64,000 nt of DNA from Pseudobutyrivibrio sp. ACV-2. GTDB lineage: Bacteria; Bacillota; Clostridia; Lachnospirales; Lachnospiraceae. Below the pieces are notes generated by a model. That model was given only the letters and a program-made list of their open reading frames with translations, made no database searches and was not told the origin of the DNA. Below, one piece after another: positions 1 to 7,870 of this stretch (position 1 is the first letter of the stretch; every line of letters starts with the position of its first letter). The DNA lies in assembly GCF_900107545.1 (NCBI RefSeq), contig NZ_FNQZ01000003.1, positions 185,277-249,276 of the forward strand. Reading direction: 5' to 3'. Position numbers and translations under genes: made by a program.

Positions 1-1482
1 AAAGTCTATGCAGGCATTCCTTACGCTAAAGCGCCAGTTGGGGATTTACGTTTCAAGGAGCCACAAAAGCCAGATGGATGGGAGGGCGTTAGAGCCTGTG
101 ATGAGTTTGGTCCGATGGCTATGCAGCCTAGAGGAAATACTGCTTTTAATAGCTTGTCACACATTTTAGGCTGGCATGATTATGTGGTTCAGGCTGGTGA
201 TGAATTCCTGGAACCAATGAGCGAGGATTGTCTTTATCTAAATGTTTTTGCGCCTGAAGACAATTCTACAGAGTTAAAGCCTGTTATTTTTTATGTACAT
301 GGTGGAAGTCTTACCACAGGCCAGTCATCATATTCTGAGTACCGAGGTGAGGATTTGGCAAAGCAGGGCGTGGTATTTGTAAACTTTGCGTACCGGCTTG
401 GAGTATTTGGTTATTATACAGCAGATGATTTAAAAGAAGAGTCACCTAATGGCACTACAGGAAACTACGGATTATTGGATCAGATTGCTGCTTTAAACTG
501 GGTTAGAGAAAATATCGCCTACTTTGGAGGAGACCCTGACCAGATTACCATAGCTGGAGAGTCGGCTGGATCTTCTAGTGTAAATGCTTTGTGTGTATCA
601 CCATTGACAGAAGGCATGTTTAATTACGCAATTGCAGAATCCAGTGGTATTGTTGCGGTGGAACCATTTCATACATTCCGCAACTACGAGGAAGCTCTAA
701 CAGAAGGAAAAAAGGTACGAGATACATTCAAGGTTAGTTGTTCAGATGAATTAAGAAATATTCCGGCTGAAAAGCTATTAGAAAATGACTCAGACCAATC
801 TGCCATGACAGTAGATGGCTATGCTATCATTGAGCAACCATATCTGACCTATGAAAAGGGAAACAATCATGAAAAAGCTTTGCTGAATGGCTTCAATGTA
901 AAGGAATCTGATGCATTCATGCTTGATACAAGAGCTACAAAGGAAAACTATCAGGAGCTTCTAGCAGAAGCACTTGGTGATTATGCAAAAGAAATGGCAG
1001 ATATTGTCCCGGCAGATAGTCCTCAAAGAGATCAGTATTTCATAGTTGATGCTTTAGGAGATGCAAAAGGCGCTTTAAATACTGCGTACTCGGCTATATG
1101 GTTTAGCTACTCTCATTATGTATGGAATAATTATATGATTGATCAAAATAGACCATCATATGAGTATAATTTTACAAAGACAAATAAATCCTTGTCAAAC
1201 TATCATGCTGGTGAAATACCTTATGCATATGGAAATCTTTGGAGACACCCGGGCCTTTATGATGAAGAAGATTATAAGCTTTCAGAAATCATGCAAAAAT
1301 ATTGGGTGAATTTTGCCAAGACAGGAAATCCAAATGGACAAGGCTTGCCAAAGTGGAATCAAAAAAGCGATGACCCTAACCAGATTTTACAGTTAGACGT
1401 TGATATTAAGATGATTGAAGATCCAAATTTGGAGCTATACAAGGTAATAGATAAATATCAAAATTCTAAAAAAGAAAAATAA
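1..1482 (+). CDS. Type-B carboxylesterase, 5' end outside window
   Basis: The frame is open from base 1, so the start lies upstream of the window; the first in-frame Met here is internal. The opening residues KVYAGIPYAKAPVGDLRF match the conserved N-terminal block of the alpha/beta-hydrolase carboxylesterase B family. Further family signatures are EDCLYLNVF, the oxyanion-hole segment YVHGGSLTTG, and the nucleophile elbow GESAGSSS, where Ser is the expected catalytic residue. A late H(A)GEIPYAYG block matches the catalytic His region. It should hydrolyse carboxylic esters; the substrate cannot be told from sequence, though acetylated or feruloylated plant polymers would fit a rumen organism (inference). 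It is followed by an O-acyltransferase and an SGNH hydrolase. Confidence 0.9.
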   Translation, partial: KVYAGIPYAKAPVGDLRFKEPQKPDGWEGVRACDEFGPMAMQPRGNTAFNSLSHILGWHDYVVQAGDEFLEPMSEDCLYLNVFAPEDNSTELKPVIFYVHGGSLTTGQSSYSEYRGEDLAKQGVVFVNFAYRLGVFGYYTADDLKEESPNGTTGNYGLLDQIAALNWVRENIAYFGGDPDQITIAGESAGSSSVNALCVSPLTEGMFNYAIAESSGIVAVEPFHTFRNYEEALTEGKKVRDTFKVSCSDELRNIPAEKLLENDSDQSAMTVDGYAIIEQPYLTYEKGNNHEKALLNGFNVKESDAFMLDTRATKENYQELLAEALGDYAKEMADIVPADSPQRDQYFIVDALGDAKGALNTAYSAIWFSYSHYVWNNYMIDQNRPSYEYNFTKTNKSLSNYHAGEIPYAYGNLWRHPGLYDEEDYKLSEIMQKYWVNFAKTGNPNGQGLPKWNQKSDDPNQILQLDVDIKMIEDPNLELYKVIDKYQNSKKEK

Positions 1483-1487
1483 TCATT

Positions 1488-1510
1488 AGGCAGTCTTTGA
1501 CGGACTGCCT
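1488..1510 (+). terminator. Hairpin after carboxylesterase
   Basis: The arms TAGGCAGTC and GACTGCCTA surround a short loop just after the esterase stop. No strong T-run follows, so it may be a weak terminator or an mRNA-end hairpin. Confidence 0.4.
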
Positions 1511-1554
1511 AAATAGGTTATACTTAAATCGGTGGGGTAGTTGGGAGACTATTA

Positions 1555-2922
1555 ATGACTTTATCCGATTTAAATTTTATATTCAGAGGTATGCCTCTTT
1601 TTTTAATAATATATTATATTGTTCCAGCAAAGGTGAAGCCATGGGCTTTGCTTTTGGCCAGCATGATTTTTTATGCCCTTAATGACTATCTGTTGTTAGG
1701 GGTTCTTGTTGTATTCACTTTTTTAAACTATTTCCTTGCAAAACTTAATTTAAAAGAAAAAAAGTCAGCTTTCATAATAGCTGTCATTTTAAATGCGATA
1801 CTACTCATAGGCTTTAAGGTGGGGGGGCGCCTGGATAAACACATCCTTTTGCCGCTAGGACTTAGTTTCTATGTGTTTAAAATGATATCCTATCAGGTGG
1901 ATATTTATAAAAAAAAGATTCAGGAAATCAGCTTTGTTAATATGGCTGTATATTTTTCCATGTTTCCGCAGATTATTTCAGGTCCAATCAGCCGATATGA
2001 TTTTGTTACAGCAAATAAATTCTGGACTCCGCCACAGAATCAAATCGGTAAAAAAGAACGATTATTTTCAATACTTTCTGAAATTGATAATGGCCTAAAG
2101 CTATTCGCAATAGGGCTTTTTATGAAGGTGATAATCGCAGATCATCTTGCAGTGCTGTGGGCCGATATAAAGACCATTGGATATGAGAGTATTTCCACAC
2201 CTATGGCGTGGATTGGCGCCTATACTTATTCCATGAATCTGTATTTTGACTTCTGGGGCTATTCCTTAATGGCTGCCGGAGTTGGAATTATGCTTGGCTT
2301 TCCATTTATCGACAACTTTATTCAGCCCTATAGTGCCGTTAGTGTTTCTGATTTTTACAGAAGATGGCATGCTACACTTGGCAGCTGGTTTAAAGACTAT
2401 ATCTATATCCCTTTGGGGGGCAGTAAAAAGGGCAATGCTAGAACGATTCTTAATCTGTTTGTCGTTTGGGTGGTCACTGGATTATGGCATGGTATGACTT
2501 TAAATTTCATTATTTGGGCCATGGCAATTTTTGAAATAATTGTCTTTGAAAAGTTCCTGATTTCTAAAAAACAGATGGCACTTAAAATAATAGGTCGCAT
2601 AAATGTGTTGGTGTTAATTCCTTGCACATGGGTAGTTTTTGCAATCCATTCCACTAGAAAAATTGGAACCTATTTCCTACGATTATTCCCATTTGTGGAT
2701 AATGGCATCGCAGTAAATCGCAATGATGTCCAGCTTTTTATTCCACAATATTTACCATATTTAATCCTTGGAGTATTTTTTGCGCTGCCTATGGTTCAGT
2801 CATTTTACAAAAAGTACAAGGATAATATATTTGTGACTTTAATTATATTTGTTATGTTTTGGATATCTGTTTTTAGCCTTGCTAATTCTTCAGGAAATCC
2901 ATTTATGTATTTACGTTTTTAG
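1555..2922 (+). CDS. MBOAT-family membrane O-acyltransferase (AlgI/DltB-like)
   Basis: A 455-residue polytopic membrane protein. It has the MBOAT hallmarks: an N-terminal hydrophobic block, the central motif SGPISRYDF, the SVSDFYRRWHATLGSWFKDYIYIPLGGS block, and the invariant catalytic His in GLWHGMTLNF. The family moves acyl groups (usually acetyl) across the membrane onto cell-wall or secreted polysaccharide. The start ATG is preceded by a GGGAG-type ribosome site. The stop is 11 bases from the next gene, an SGNH-type protein, the usual partner that completes transfer on the outer face (compare AlgI/AlgJ, DltB/DltD, PatA/PatB). The acceptor is unknown. Confidence 0.9.
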   Translation: MTLSDLNFIFRGMPLFLIIYYIVPAKVKPWALLLASMIFYALNDYLLLGVLVVFTFLNYFLAKLNLKEKKSAFIIAVILNAILLIGFKVGGRLDKHILLPLGLSFYVFKMISYQVDIYKKKIQEISFVNMAVYFSMFPQIISGPISRYDFVTANKFWTPPQNQIGKKERLFSILSEIDNGLKLFAIGLFMKVIIADHLAVLWADIKTIGYESISTPMAWIGAYTYSMNLYFDFWGYSLMAAGVGIMLGFPFIDNFIQPYSAVSVSDFYRRWHATLGSWFKDYIYIPLGGSKKGNARTILNLFVVWVVTGLWHGMTLNFIIWAMAIFEIIVFEKFLISKKQMALKIIGRINVLVLIPCTWVVFAIHSTRKIGTYFLRLFPFVDNGIAVNRNDVQLFIPQYLPYLILGVFFALPMVQSFYKKYKDNIFVTLIIFVMFWISVFSLANSSGNPFMYLRF

Positions 2923-2933
2923 AGGTAAAATCA

Positions 2934-3815
2934 ATGAAAATAAAAACTTTTCTTTTATTGATTTTAGTAGTTGTTAGTGGGATAACTTTATCAATATGTA
3001 GCGTTATCAATCTATCCACTAAATATCAAGAATATACCACAAGTGTGGCACAGGAACCTGTGATGGTGCCTCTTTTAAAGGCTGCGGCTGATGGGGTGTA
3101 CCCTTGGTCTGAATATGTGGCTCCGGAGGAAACAAAGGCTGAATCATCTGATGATGTGGCTGATGAACAGTCAGTATCTGAAAATGCAGATGAAACACCA
3201 GCAGTTAAAGCTAAGACCTTTACTCACGTCGAGGATGATTATTTTGATGATGCGGTATTTATTGGAGATTCCCGAGTTTTAGGTCTTTCTATGTACTGTT
3301 CAGCTCTTGATTCAAGAAGCACATTTTTTGCAAAAAAATCCCTTTCAATCTATGATATTCGAGATAAAGAATGGGTAGAGACAGAAGATGGTAGGGAAAT
3401 CACCGTTTTTGACGCTCTCCAGGAAGTTACTTTTTCAAAGGTTTATATGATGGTTGGAATCAATGAACTGGGGCGTGGTACTAATGAAAGCTATGCTGAA
3501 GCATACAAGACAGTTATAGATAGGATTCTTGAAATAAATCCAAATACTATCATATATATAAACAGCATAATGCATGTAACGAAAGAGAAGAGTGATAATG
3601 ATCCAATCTTTAATAACGGAGCTATAAATGTAAGAAATGCCGCCATTTTGAAGTATGTAGATTATCAGCATGTTTTCTTTTTAAATGTCAATGATATTTT
3701 GGATGATGAAGAGGGGAATCTTAAAGCAGAGCTTTCTGGTGATGGTGTTCATCTGAAGGGCTCGTGCTACGAACCTTGGCATCAATATCTACTTTATAAT
3801 GCCATAGTAGATTAA
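2934..3815 (+). CDS. Membrane-anchored SGNH/GDSL-like hydrolase, MBOAT partner
   Basis: 293 residues with an N-terminal hydrophobic anchor (about residues 4-26) followed by a low-complexity acidic/Ala linker to about residue 95, then an SGNH fold. Block I is VFIGDSRVLGL with the catalytic Ser. Block III is degenerate (VGINELG). The C-terminal GDGVHLKG supplies the Asp and His of the triad. It is probably exported and acts outside the membrane, handing an acyl group to, or removing it from, a surface polymer. Placement 11 bp behind the MBOAT gene supports a two-component O-acylation pair. Substrate is not determinable. Confidence 0.8.
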   Translation: MKIKTFLLLILVVVSGITLSICSVINLSTKYQEYTTSVAQEPVMVPLLKAAADGVYPWSEYVAPEETKAESSDDVADEQSVSENADETPAVKAKTFTHVEDDYFDDAVFIGDSRVLGLSMYCSALDSRSTFFAKKSLSIYDIRDKEWVETEDGREITVFDALQEVTFSKVYMMVGINELGRGTNESYAEAYKTVIDRILEINPNTIIYINSIMHVTKEKSDNDPIFNNGAINVRNAAILKYVDYQHVFFLNVNDILDDEEGNLKAELSGDGVHLKGSCYEPWHQYLLYNAIVD

Positions 3816-3916
3816 GGGTGAGCCTTGTAGCAGCGGGGATTTTTATCATGCTGTTAAAAGGTCTGAATTTTCAGATATAGACCGGAAAAGTTAGACACAT
3901 TTTCTGCGCAAAATTG

Positions 3917-3945
3917 TTGACTCCTGAGGCATACTTTGATAACAT
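3917..3945 (+). promoter_or_regulatory. Sigma-A promoter for tRNA-Leu(AAG)
   Basis: TTGACT (3917-3922), a 17-bp spacer, then TAACAT (3940-3945), about 40 bp upstream of the mature tRNA 5' end. Confidence 0.65.
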
Positions 3946-3984
3946 AATTTTTGTCGTTAAGAGACATCAGTCACTAACGCAAAT

Positions 3985-4069
3985 GCGGAAGTGTCGGAAC
4001 TGGCAGACGAGCAAGACTAAGGATCTTGTGCTCATTGCGAGCGTGCGGGTTCAAGTCCCGCCTTCCGCA
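3985..4069 (+). tRNA. tRNA-Leu, anticodon AAG
   Basis: Acceptor arms GCGGAAG (3985-3991) and CTTCCGC (4062-4068) pair perfectly. The long variable arm is typical of class II tRNA-Leu, and the GGTTCAA T-loop is present. The anticodon stem CAAGA/TCTTG encloses loop CTAAGGA, giving anticodon AAG at 4019-4021. CCA is not encoded. The final 14 bases (cccgccttccgcat) recur at 4322-4335 and 7955-7968. Confidence 0.95.
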
Positions 4070-4078
4070 TGATTAATT

Positions 4079-4110
4079 AAGAACTAGGATGCATTCCTAG
4101 TTCTTTTTTT
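4079..4110 (+). terminator. Rho-independent terminator of tRNA-Leu(AAG)
   Basis: The 11-bp stem AAGAACTAGGA/TCCTAGTTCTT with loop TGCAT runs straight into a T-run. The left arm region (4073-4094) also forms a 22-bp inverted repeat with 4126-4147 (one mismatch), so a second, larger hairpin can form over the same sequence. Confidence 0.85.
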
Positions 4111-4147
4111 ATATTCAATAATATAATGCATCCTGGTTCTTAATTAA

Positions 4148-4237
4148 CAGGCCGAAGAGTCCCTTGAATCCGGGGTGCGGGTGTCCAGTGGACACCTCTG
4201 CGTAAGCAGAAGCACCGACCGAGCCGGGAGGCGAGAC
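4148..4237. other. GC-rich, hairpin-rich segment upstream of repeat A
   Basis: This stretch is clearly richer in G+C than its surroundings. It contains a perfect odd palindrome GTGTCCAGTGGACAC (4182-4196), a TCTGC/GCAGA hairpin, and an ACCGACCGA arm that can pair with TCGGTCGGT inside the neighbouring 102-bp repeat. I see no credible coding region on either strand; the translations that exist look like noise. It may be part of a structured RNA or the scar of a small integrated element. Confidence 0.5.
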
Positions 4238-4339
4238 TCAAGGTCTCCTCGACCTGACGGTCTTCGTCGGTCGGTTCGGTGGGAAAAAGGTCCACTGGAC
4301 CTTTTTCTTTATCCACCTCACCCCGCCTTCCGCATTGGT
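4238..4339 (+). repeat. 102-bp direct repeat, copy A, ending in tRNA-Leu 3' end
   Basis: Matches 7871-7972 over the same 102 bases with only two differences. It contains a self-complementary AAAAAGGTCC/GGACCTTTTT core that could terminate transcription in both directions. Its last part (4322-4335) equals the last 14 bases of the tRNA-Leu(AAG) gene. This is the arrangement expected of att sites left by integration at a tRNA 3' end, but no integrase gene is present in the window. Confidence 0.8.
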
Positions 4340-4414
4340 TGTAGAGGCCTAGAAACATTGAGTGACCAAGCATTGCAGCCATCTAGTTAATATTAAAAAT
4401 ATGTTAATTTAATG

Positions 4415-4443
4415 TGAAAAAAGCGCCCAGAATGGACGCTTTC
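4415..4443 (-). terminator. Terminator of the flagellin gene
   Basis: Read on the minus strand: stem AGCG(t)CCA / TGG(g)CGCT followed by a run of T, ten bases after the flagellin stop codon. Confidence 0.75.
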
Positions 4444-4452
4444 ACGGAATGT

Positions 4453-6339
4453 TTAGAATTGCAGGAGTGCCATGACTCCTTCTGTGCTGGTATTTGCCTG
4501 CGCAAGCATGGATTCGCCTGCCTGGGCAAGGATTTTATCCTTAGATAAATTTACCATTTCGTCTGCCATATCTGCATCGCGAATTCTTGACTCTGCAGCG
4601 TCAGTATTTTCCACTACATTGTCCAGGTTTTTGATGGTGTGTTCCAAACGATTTTGCATTGCACCAAAATAGCTGCGAACACCGCTGACTATTCTTATTG
4701 CTTTGCCAAATTCGTCGATTGCGCTTGTGGCTGTATCCTCCGTCAAAACCTCGGTGGTATCGATGGTAAGTGCTTGGCAATTCATGTTATAAAGCCTGAT
4801 TTCAAGCTTGTTTGTCATATCCGCATCGGTTCCCAAATGAAGAACTACGTTGGCACTTCCGCCACTTCCGCCACTTGCCGCTGTTGATGTAAGTGCGCTG
4901 TATGTCTTTTCAACATTTGTTATTCGTATAGGCTGACTATCCTTATCCGCTGTAGTTCCAAGGATTGCAGTTCCGCCAATTTTCAAATCGTCTGTGATAA
5001 GTGAGCCTGCGCCGCCTAAACTGTAATAAGATAACTGGCGTACGAACTCAACGGCGCTTAGTTTATCATGCTTTTCTGAAAAGCGCGATTTGCTTGCTGA
5101 ATTGATTGCGCTAACAATAGCACTAACATCTATGCCTGTTTGTCCGCGCACTACAGAGTCGAAGCTTCCGGCCTGATCATTAATAAGAGCTCCAAATATC
5201 TTGTCTGCACCCTTTCTTAGGTTTGCAACGCTCACATCATTGCCATCTGCAGCCAGGTAGCTGGCATATGCTGCAGCCAAATATCCATGGCCATATGGTC
5301 TGCTTTCCACTGTGTAGTCTCCGCCCTGACTCAGGTATGCTGCGATTGCAGAATCCTGGCTGGTATCCTCTGAGCCAGTAAGGCCTTTTACCAGAATTGT
5401 GAGATTATAATTCCATCCTGTTGTGTATCCTCCACCTGCCAGCTGGGCTGTACCCTCTACAAACCACTTTGGCATGTCGCTTGCAGAGCCATCGCGCGAG
5501 TACATTCCGCTAGGCATGGTCACATCCATGATGCCGTGCATTGTCTCGTGAGCAATGGTACTCTCTAATTGTTGCATCTGATCTTCTGTTAGATTTAGAG
5601 AAGGAAAATCTGCCTCATCCACGGTCATGCCAAGGGTGCCTGATGCAAATTCTTGTTTAGAGCCCAATATTCTGAAGCTTGCGCTCATGTATGCTAATGT
5701 TCCGGATATACCATCTATATATTCGATTGAAAGCTTTGTATCGTAAGGTGTTTTATCCCCTGATGCCAGCTCATTTACTTTATTTCCAAGGGAAGGAAAT
5801 GCTGACAATATCTGGCTTACTGCGTTTGGAAAATATTCATCGGAAATCTTGGAGGCCAGATTATCTACTACGGTTTCCTGAGTAGATGTTGCGTCTATAG
5901 CCTTTAGATTTGGCACAAAGCCATCTTTGGAAAACACCTGAATATCATTAAATTTTGTTCTTGCGGTAATGGAGTTTATTTCTTCTTTAAGCTTAGTTAT
6001 TTCAGCGTTGATGTTCTTGCGGTCGCTATCTGACAGCGTACCGTTAGCTGCCTGTACTGCAAGCTCATTGCTGCGCTGGAGCATGTCGTGAACTTCATTA
6101 AGAGCTCCATCTGCGATTTGAACTAAAGATATGCCATCGCCGCCATTCATTGACGCCTGGTTCAACCCGCGTATCTGGCGACGCATTTTTTCAGATATAG
6201 AAAGGCCTGCAGCATCGTCTGCTGCACGATTAATACGATATCCGCTGGAAAGCTTCTCCATGCTCTTTCCAAGGGAATCACTTGTTAAGTTGTATATGCG
6301 GCTAGAATTACTAGCATTTAGATTGTGCTTTACTACCAT
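4453..6339 (-). CDS. Proteolytic flagellin (flagellinolysin-type) with inserted zinc metallopeptidase domain
   Basis: 628 residues, far longer than a typical 270-400-residue flagellin of this group. Residues 1 to about 150 are the flagellin D0/D1 N-terminus (ADDAAGLSISEKMR, ARTKFNDI). The last ~90 residues are the C-terminal D1/D0 (RNRLEHTI-like RLEHTIKNLDN, ESRIRDADMA, ending GVMALLQF). Between them, in the surface-exposed hypervariable region, lies a gluzincin-like peptidase: H264-E265-T-M-H268 is the HExxH zinc/catalytic motif, and W-F-V-E295-G is the expected third zinc ligand 31 residues on. Established knowledge: flagellinolysins put such a domain on the filament surface, giving proteolytically active flagella. 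It sits alone, with no other flagellar gene nearby, between two 102-bp repeats. A sigma-28-type promoter lies upstream. Ser/Gly-rich stretch near residue 500 is probably a linker. Confidence 0.92.
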   Translation of the reverse strand: MVVKHNLNASNSSRIYNLTSDSLGKSMEKLSSGYRINRAADDAAGLSISEKMRRQIRGLNQASMNGGDGISLVQIADGALNEVHDMLQRSNELAVQAANGTLSDSDRKNINAEITKLKEEINSITARTKFNDIQVFSKDGFVPNLKAIDATSTQETVVDNLASKISDEYFPNAVSQILSAFPSLGNKVNELASGDKTPYDTKLSIEYIDGISGTLAYMSASFRILGSKQEFASGTLGMTVDEADFPSLNLTEDQMQQLESTIAHETMHGIMDVTMPSGMYSRDGSASDMPKWFVEGTAQLAGGGYTTGWNYNLTILVKGLTGSEDTSQDSAIAAYLSQGGDYTVESRPYGHGYLAAAYASYLAADGNDVSVANLRKGADKIFGALINDQAGSFDSVVRGQTGIDVSAIVSAINSASKSRFSEKHDKLSAVEFVRQLSYYSLGGAGSLITDDLKIGGTAILGTTADKDSQPIRITNVEKTYSALTSTAASGGSGGSANVVLHLGTDADMTNKLEIRLYNMNCQALTIDTTEVLTEDTATSAIDEFGKAIRIVSGVRSYFGAMQNRLEHTIKNLDNVVENTDAAESRIRDADMADEMVNLSKDKILAQAGESMLAQANTSTEGVMALLQF

Positions 6340-6384
6340 TAATCACTGCCCTTTATCTTCATTTTTTTCGAGGTTACAACTATC

Positions 6385-6411
6385 ATGTCGGTTTTCTGAA
6401 GTTAAAATTTA
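6385..6411 (-). promoter_or_regulatory. Sigma-28 (FliA/SigD-type) promoter for the proteolytic flagellin
   Basis: On the minus strand TAAA (6408-6411), exactly 15 bases, then ACCGACAT (6385-6392). The known consensus is TAAA-N15-GCCGATAA. The start codon lies about 45 bases further on. The ribosome site is modest (AGGGC about 10 bases before ATG). Confidence 0.7.
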
Positions 6412-6512
6412 CCTCATATAATTATTTTTTTTAACTTTTTAGATTCTTATAAGCTTTACGTAGATAATATAGATAATACGTGGGAAAATTCAAAAATCAG
6501 GGAATTGTAAAA

Positions 6513-6692
6513 ATGATTAACAGGCTTGTGGATTTATCACCCAGACAAAGAAAGGTTTTGATTCATCACTATGGTCTGAATCAGAGAGACATCAGAAGTA
6601 TTGAAGAAACAGCGGCATACTTCCATCTTAGCGAGAAGTTTGCGAGGGACATTGAATCTGAAGCTTTTGCTATTCTTAGAAAAGAACGGTAA
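6513..6692 (+). CDS. Orphan sigma-70 region 4-like HTH protein
   Basis: About 59 residues from the ATG at 6513, preferred over the upstream in-frame GTG at 6480 because CAGGGA lies about 10 bases before it. The chain reads like a free-standing sigma region 4.2: LSPRQRKVLIHHYGL, then an EETAAYFHLSEKFARDIESEAFAILRK helix-turn-helix resembling the end of RpoD. It lacks regions 2 and 3, so it cannot be a complete sigma factor. It may bind -35 elements or RNA polymerase as a modifier, or may simply be a small DNA-binding protein. It stands just behind the flagellin control region, facing the other way. Confidence 0.65.
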   Translation: MINRLVDLSPRQRKVLIHHYGLNQRDIRSIEETAAYFHLSEKFARDIESEAFAILRKER

Positions 6693-6730
6693 GATGTAAA
6701 ATAAATCGAATTTTGTGGAGGGAGAAAACT

Positions 6731-7195
6731 ATGTGCATAATATGCGATAGAATAAAGTTAATAAAAGAAGAGAATAATCCTTACTTTGTAAAAGAACTTG
6801 AAACTGGCTATGTTGTTATAGGCGATTATCAGCATTTTAAGGGATATTCATTATTTTTGTGCAAAGAACATGTTGTTGAATTATTTGATCTATCACAAGA
6901 TTTTAGGCAGAAATATCTCGATGAAATGGTTATAGTAGCTGAGGCTGTAAAAAAGGCTTTTGGAGCAGAAAAGATGAACTATGAGTGTCTGGGAAATGGA
7001 GATGCTCATCTTCATTGGCACTTGTTTCCTAGAGTGAATGGAGATATCGAGGAATATGGAAACAATGGAAAAGGACCAGTATGGTGGTATCCATTCGAAA
7101 AGATGTATTCGGATGATAACAGACCTACGGATGATAAACTACAAGAAATGAAAGCGGTACTATCCAAAGAACTTGATGTTTTAACGAAAAGATAA
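6731..7195 (+). CDS. HIT-family nucleotide hydrolase/transferase
   Basis: 154 residues from the ATG at 6731, placed by GGAGGGAG at 6717-6724; the upstream TTG extension has no support. The C-terminal histidine triad motif is HLHWHLFPR, where the middle of the three His is the expected nucleophile. An N-terminal CxxC (CIICDR) is a common HIT-protein zinc feature. Known HIT proteins cleave dinucleoside polyphosphates or nucleotide phosphoramidates. The physiological substrate here is unknown. It lies inside the interval bounded by the 102-bp repeats and has no operon partner apart from the small HTH gene 38 bases upstream. Confidence 0.85.
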   Translation: MCIICDRIKLIKEENNPYFVKELETGYVVIGDYQHFKGYSLFLCKEHVVELFDLSQDFRQKYLDEMVIVAEAVKKAFGAEKMNYECLGNGDAHLHWHLFPRVNGDIEEYGNNGKGPVWWYPFEKMYSDDNRPTDDKLQEMKAVLSKELDVLTKR

Positions 7196-7358
7196 ATCGG
7201 AGTCAAGCCTTGCTGATGTAGCTGTGGCATAACTCTAGTACCGGTTTTCATGAATTACGTGATTCTTGCTAAAAAGCTGAATTATGCACGTAGGATGTTG
7301 CTGGTTTCCTTGATGTTACAATGGTCAGATGGTAAGATAATAGTCGTATTTAGATTAA
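7196..7358. other. Intergenic, no supported gene
   Basis: No convincing coding region or RNA is seen; the short open frames here lack ribosome sites and look random. Confidence 0.5.
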
Positions 7359-7626
7359 TGAGTATCATTATCACTGAGATAATACTCACTCTAGGGGATT
7401 TTCTAAAAATATTACGTGAGTATACTAAAAAAATGCGAATATACACGTAGTGCCTAGGGAACAACTATAATTTAACCAATTTGTCCCCAATTTGATAAAT
7501 ATGTATAGGTTCTTGTTTTTCCTCAGAAAAACAGGAACCGTAAATACCATGAAAATAGATTTGTCTATTTTCATGTCCTGCAAAGCAGGATTCTTGCTGA
7601 CAATTTCCTTATTGGGTAAGCAAGAA
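7359..7626. other. Cluster of consecutive stem-loops, possible structured RNA
   Basis: At least four stem-loops lie almost back to back: 7508-7539 (14-bp stem with one wobble, loop CTCA), 7548-7575 (perfect 12-bp stem, loop TTTG), 7576-7590 (TCCTGC/GCAGGA, loop AAA) and 7591-7626 (TTCTTGCT/AGCAAGAA). A weaker one sits at about 7359-7389 (GAGT..ATTATC/GATAAT..ACTC). None ends in a clean T-run, so they are not simple terminators. I do not recognise a known RNA family. Confidence 0.5.
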
Positions 7627-7870
7627 GTCATAGATTATTGAAAAACATCAGTTTGTAGGGCTCTTCTATAAAAGGGAGAGCTCGTTAAATTCCAGTTTGC
7701 GTAAAACAAGATATATGCGATTTTGAAAATCCTATTTTTGTTAAAGAAAATCTTTAATTAAAAGCTGAAAGGCTCTCATTTGAAATCTTAAGGGTTCCCT
7801 AAGGGGTTCCCTTTCGGGGGACGGTATCAGAACCTCCTTTCTTGGCGGGTTTCTGGACTGACAGAACTGT
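7627..7870. other. Intergenic, no supported gene
   Basis: AT-rich sequence without a credible frame. Near 7795-7822 there are GGGTTCCC/GGGGTTCCC words and a CCC-TTTCG-GGGG hairpin reminiscent of repetitive palindromic elements. Confidence 0.4.

Noticed and set aside
4140..4390. Open frames on both strands through the 102-bp repeat and its upstream segment
   Set aside because: No ribosome sites, odd composition, and the frame depends on the structured repeat; copy B gives a different frame. Treated as non-coding.
7250..7631. Short overlapping frames on both strands
   Set aside because: They overlap hairpins, lack ribosome sites and have no recognisable protein character.
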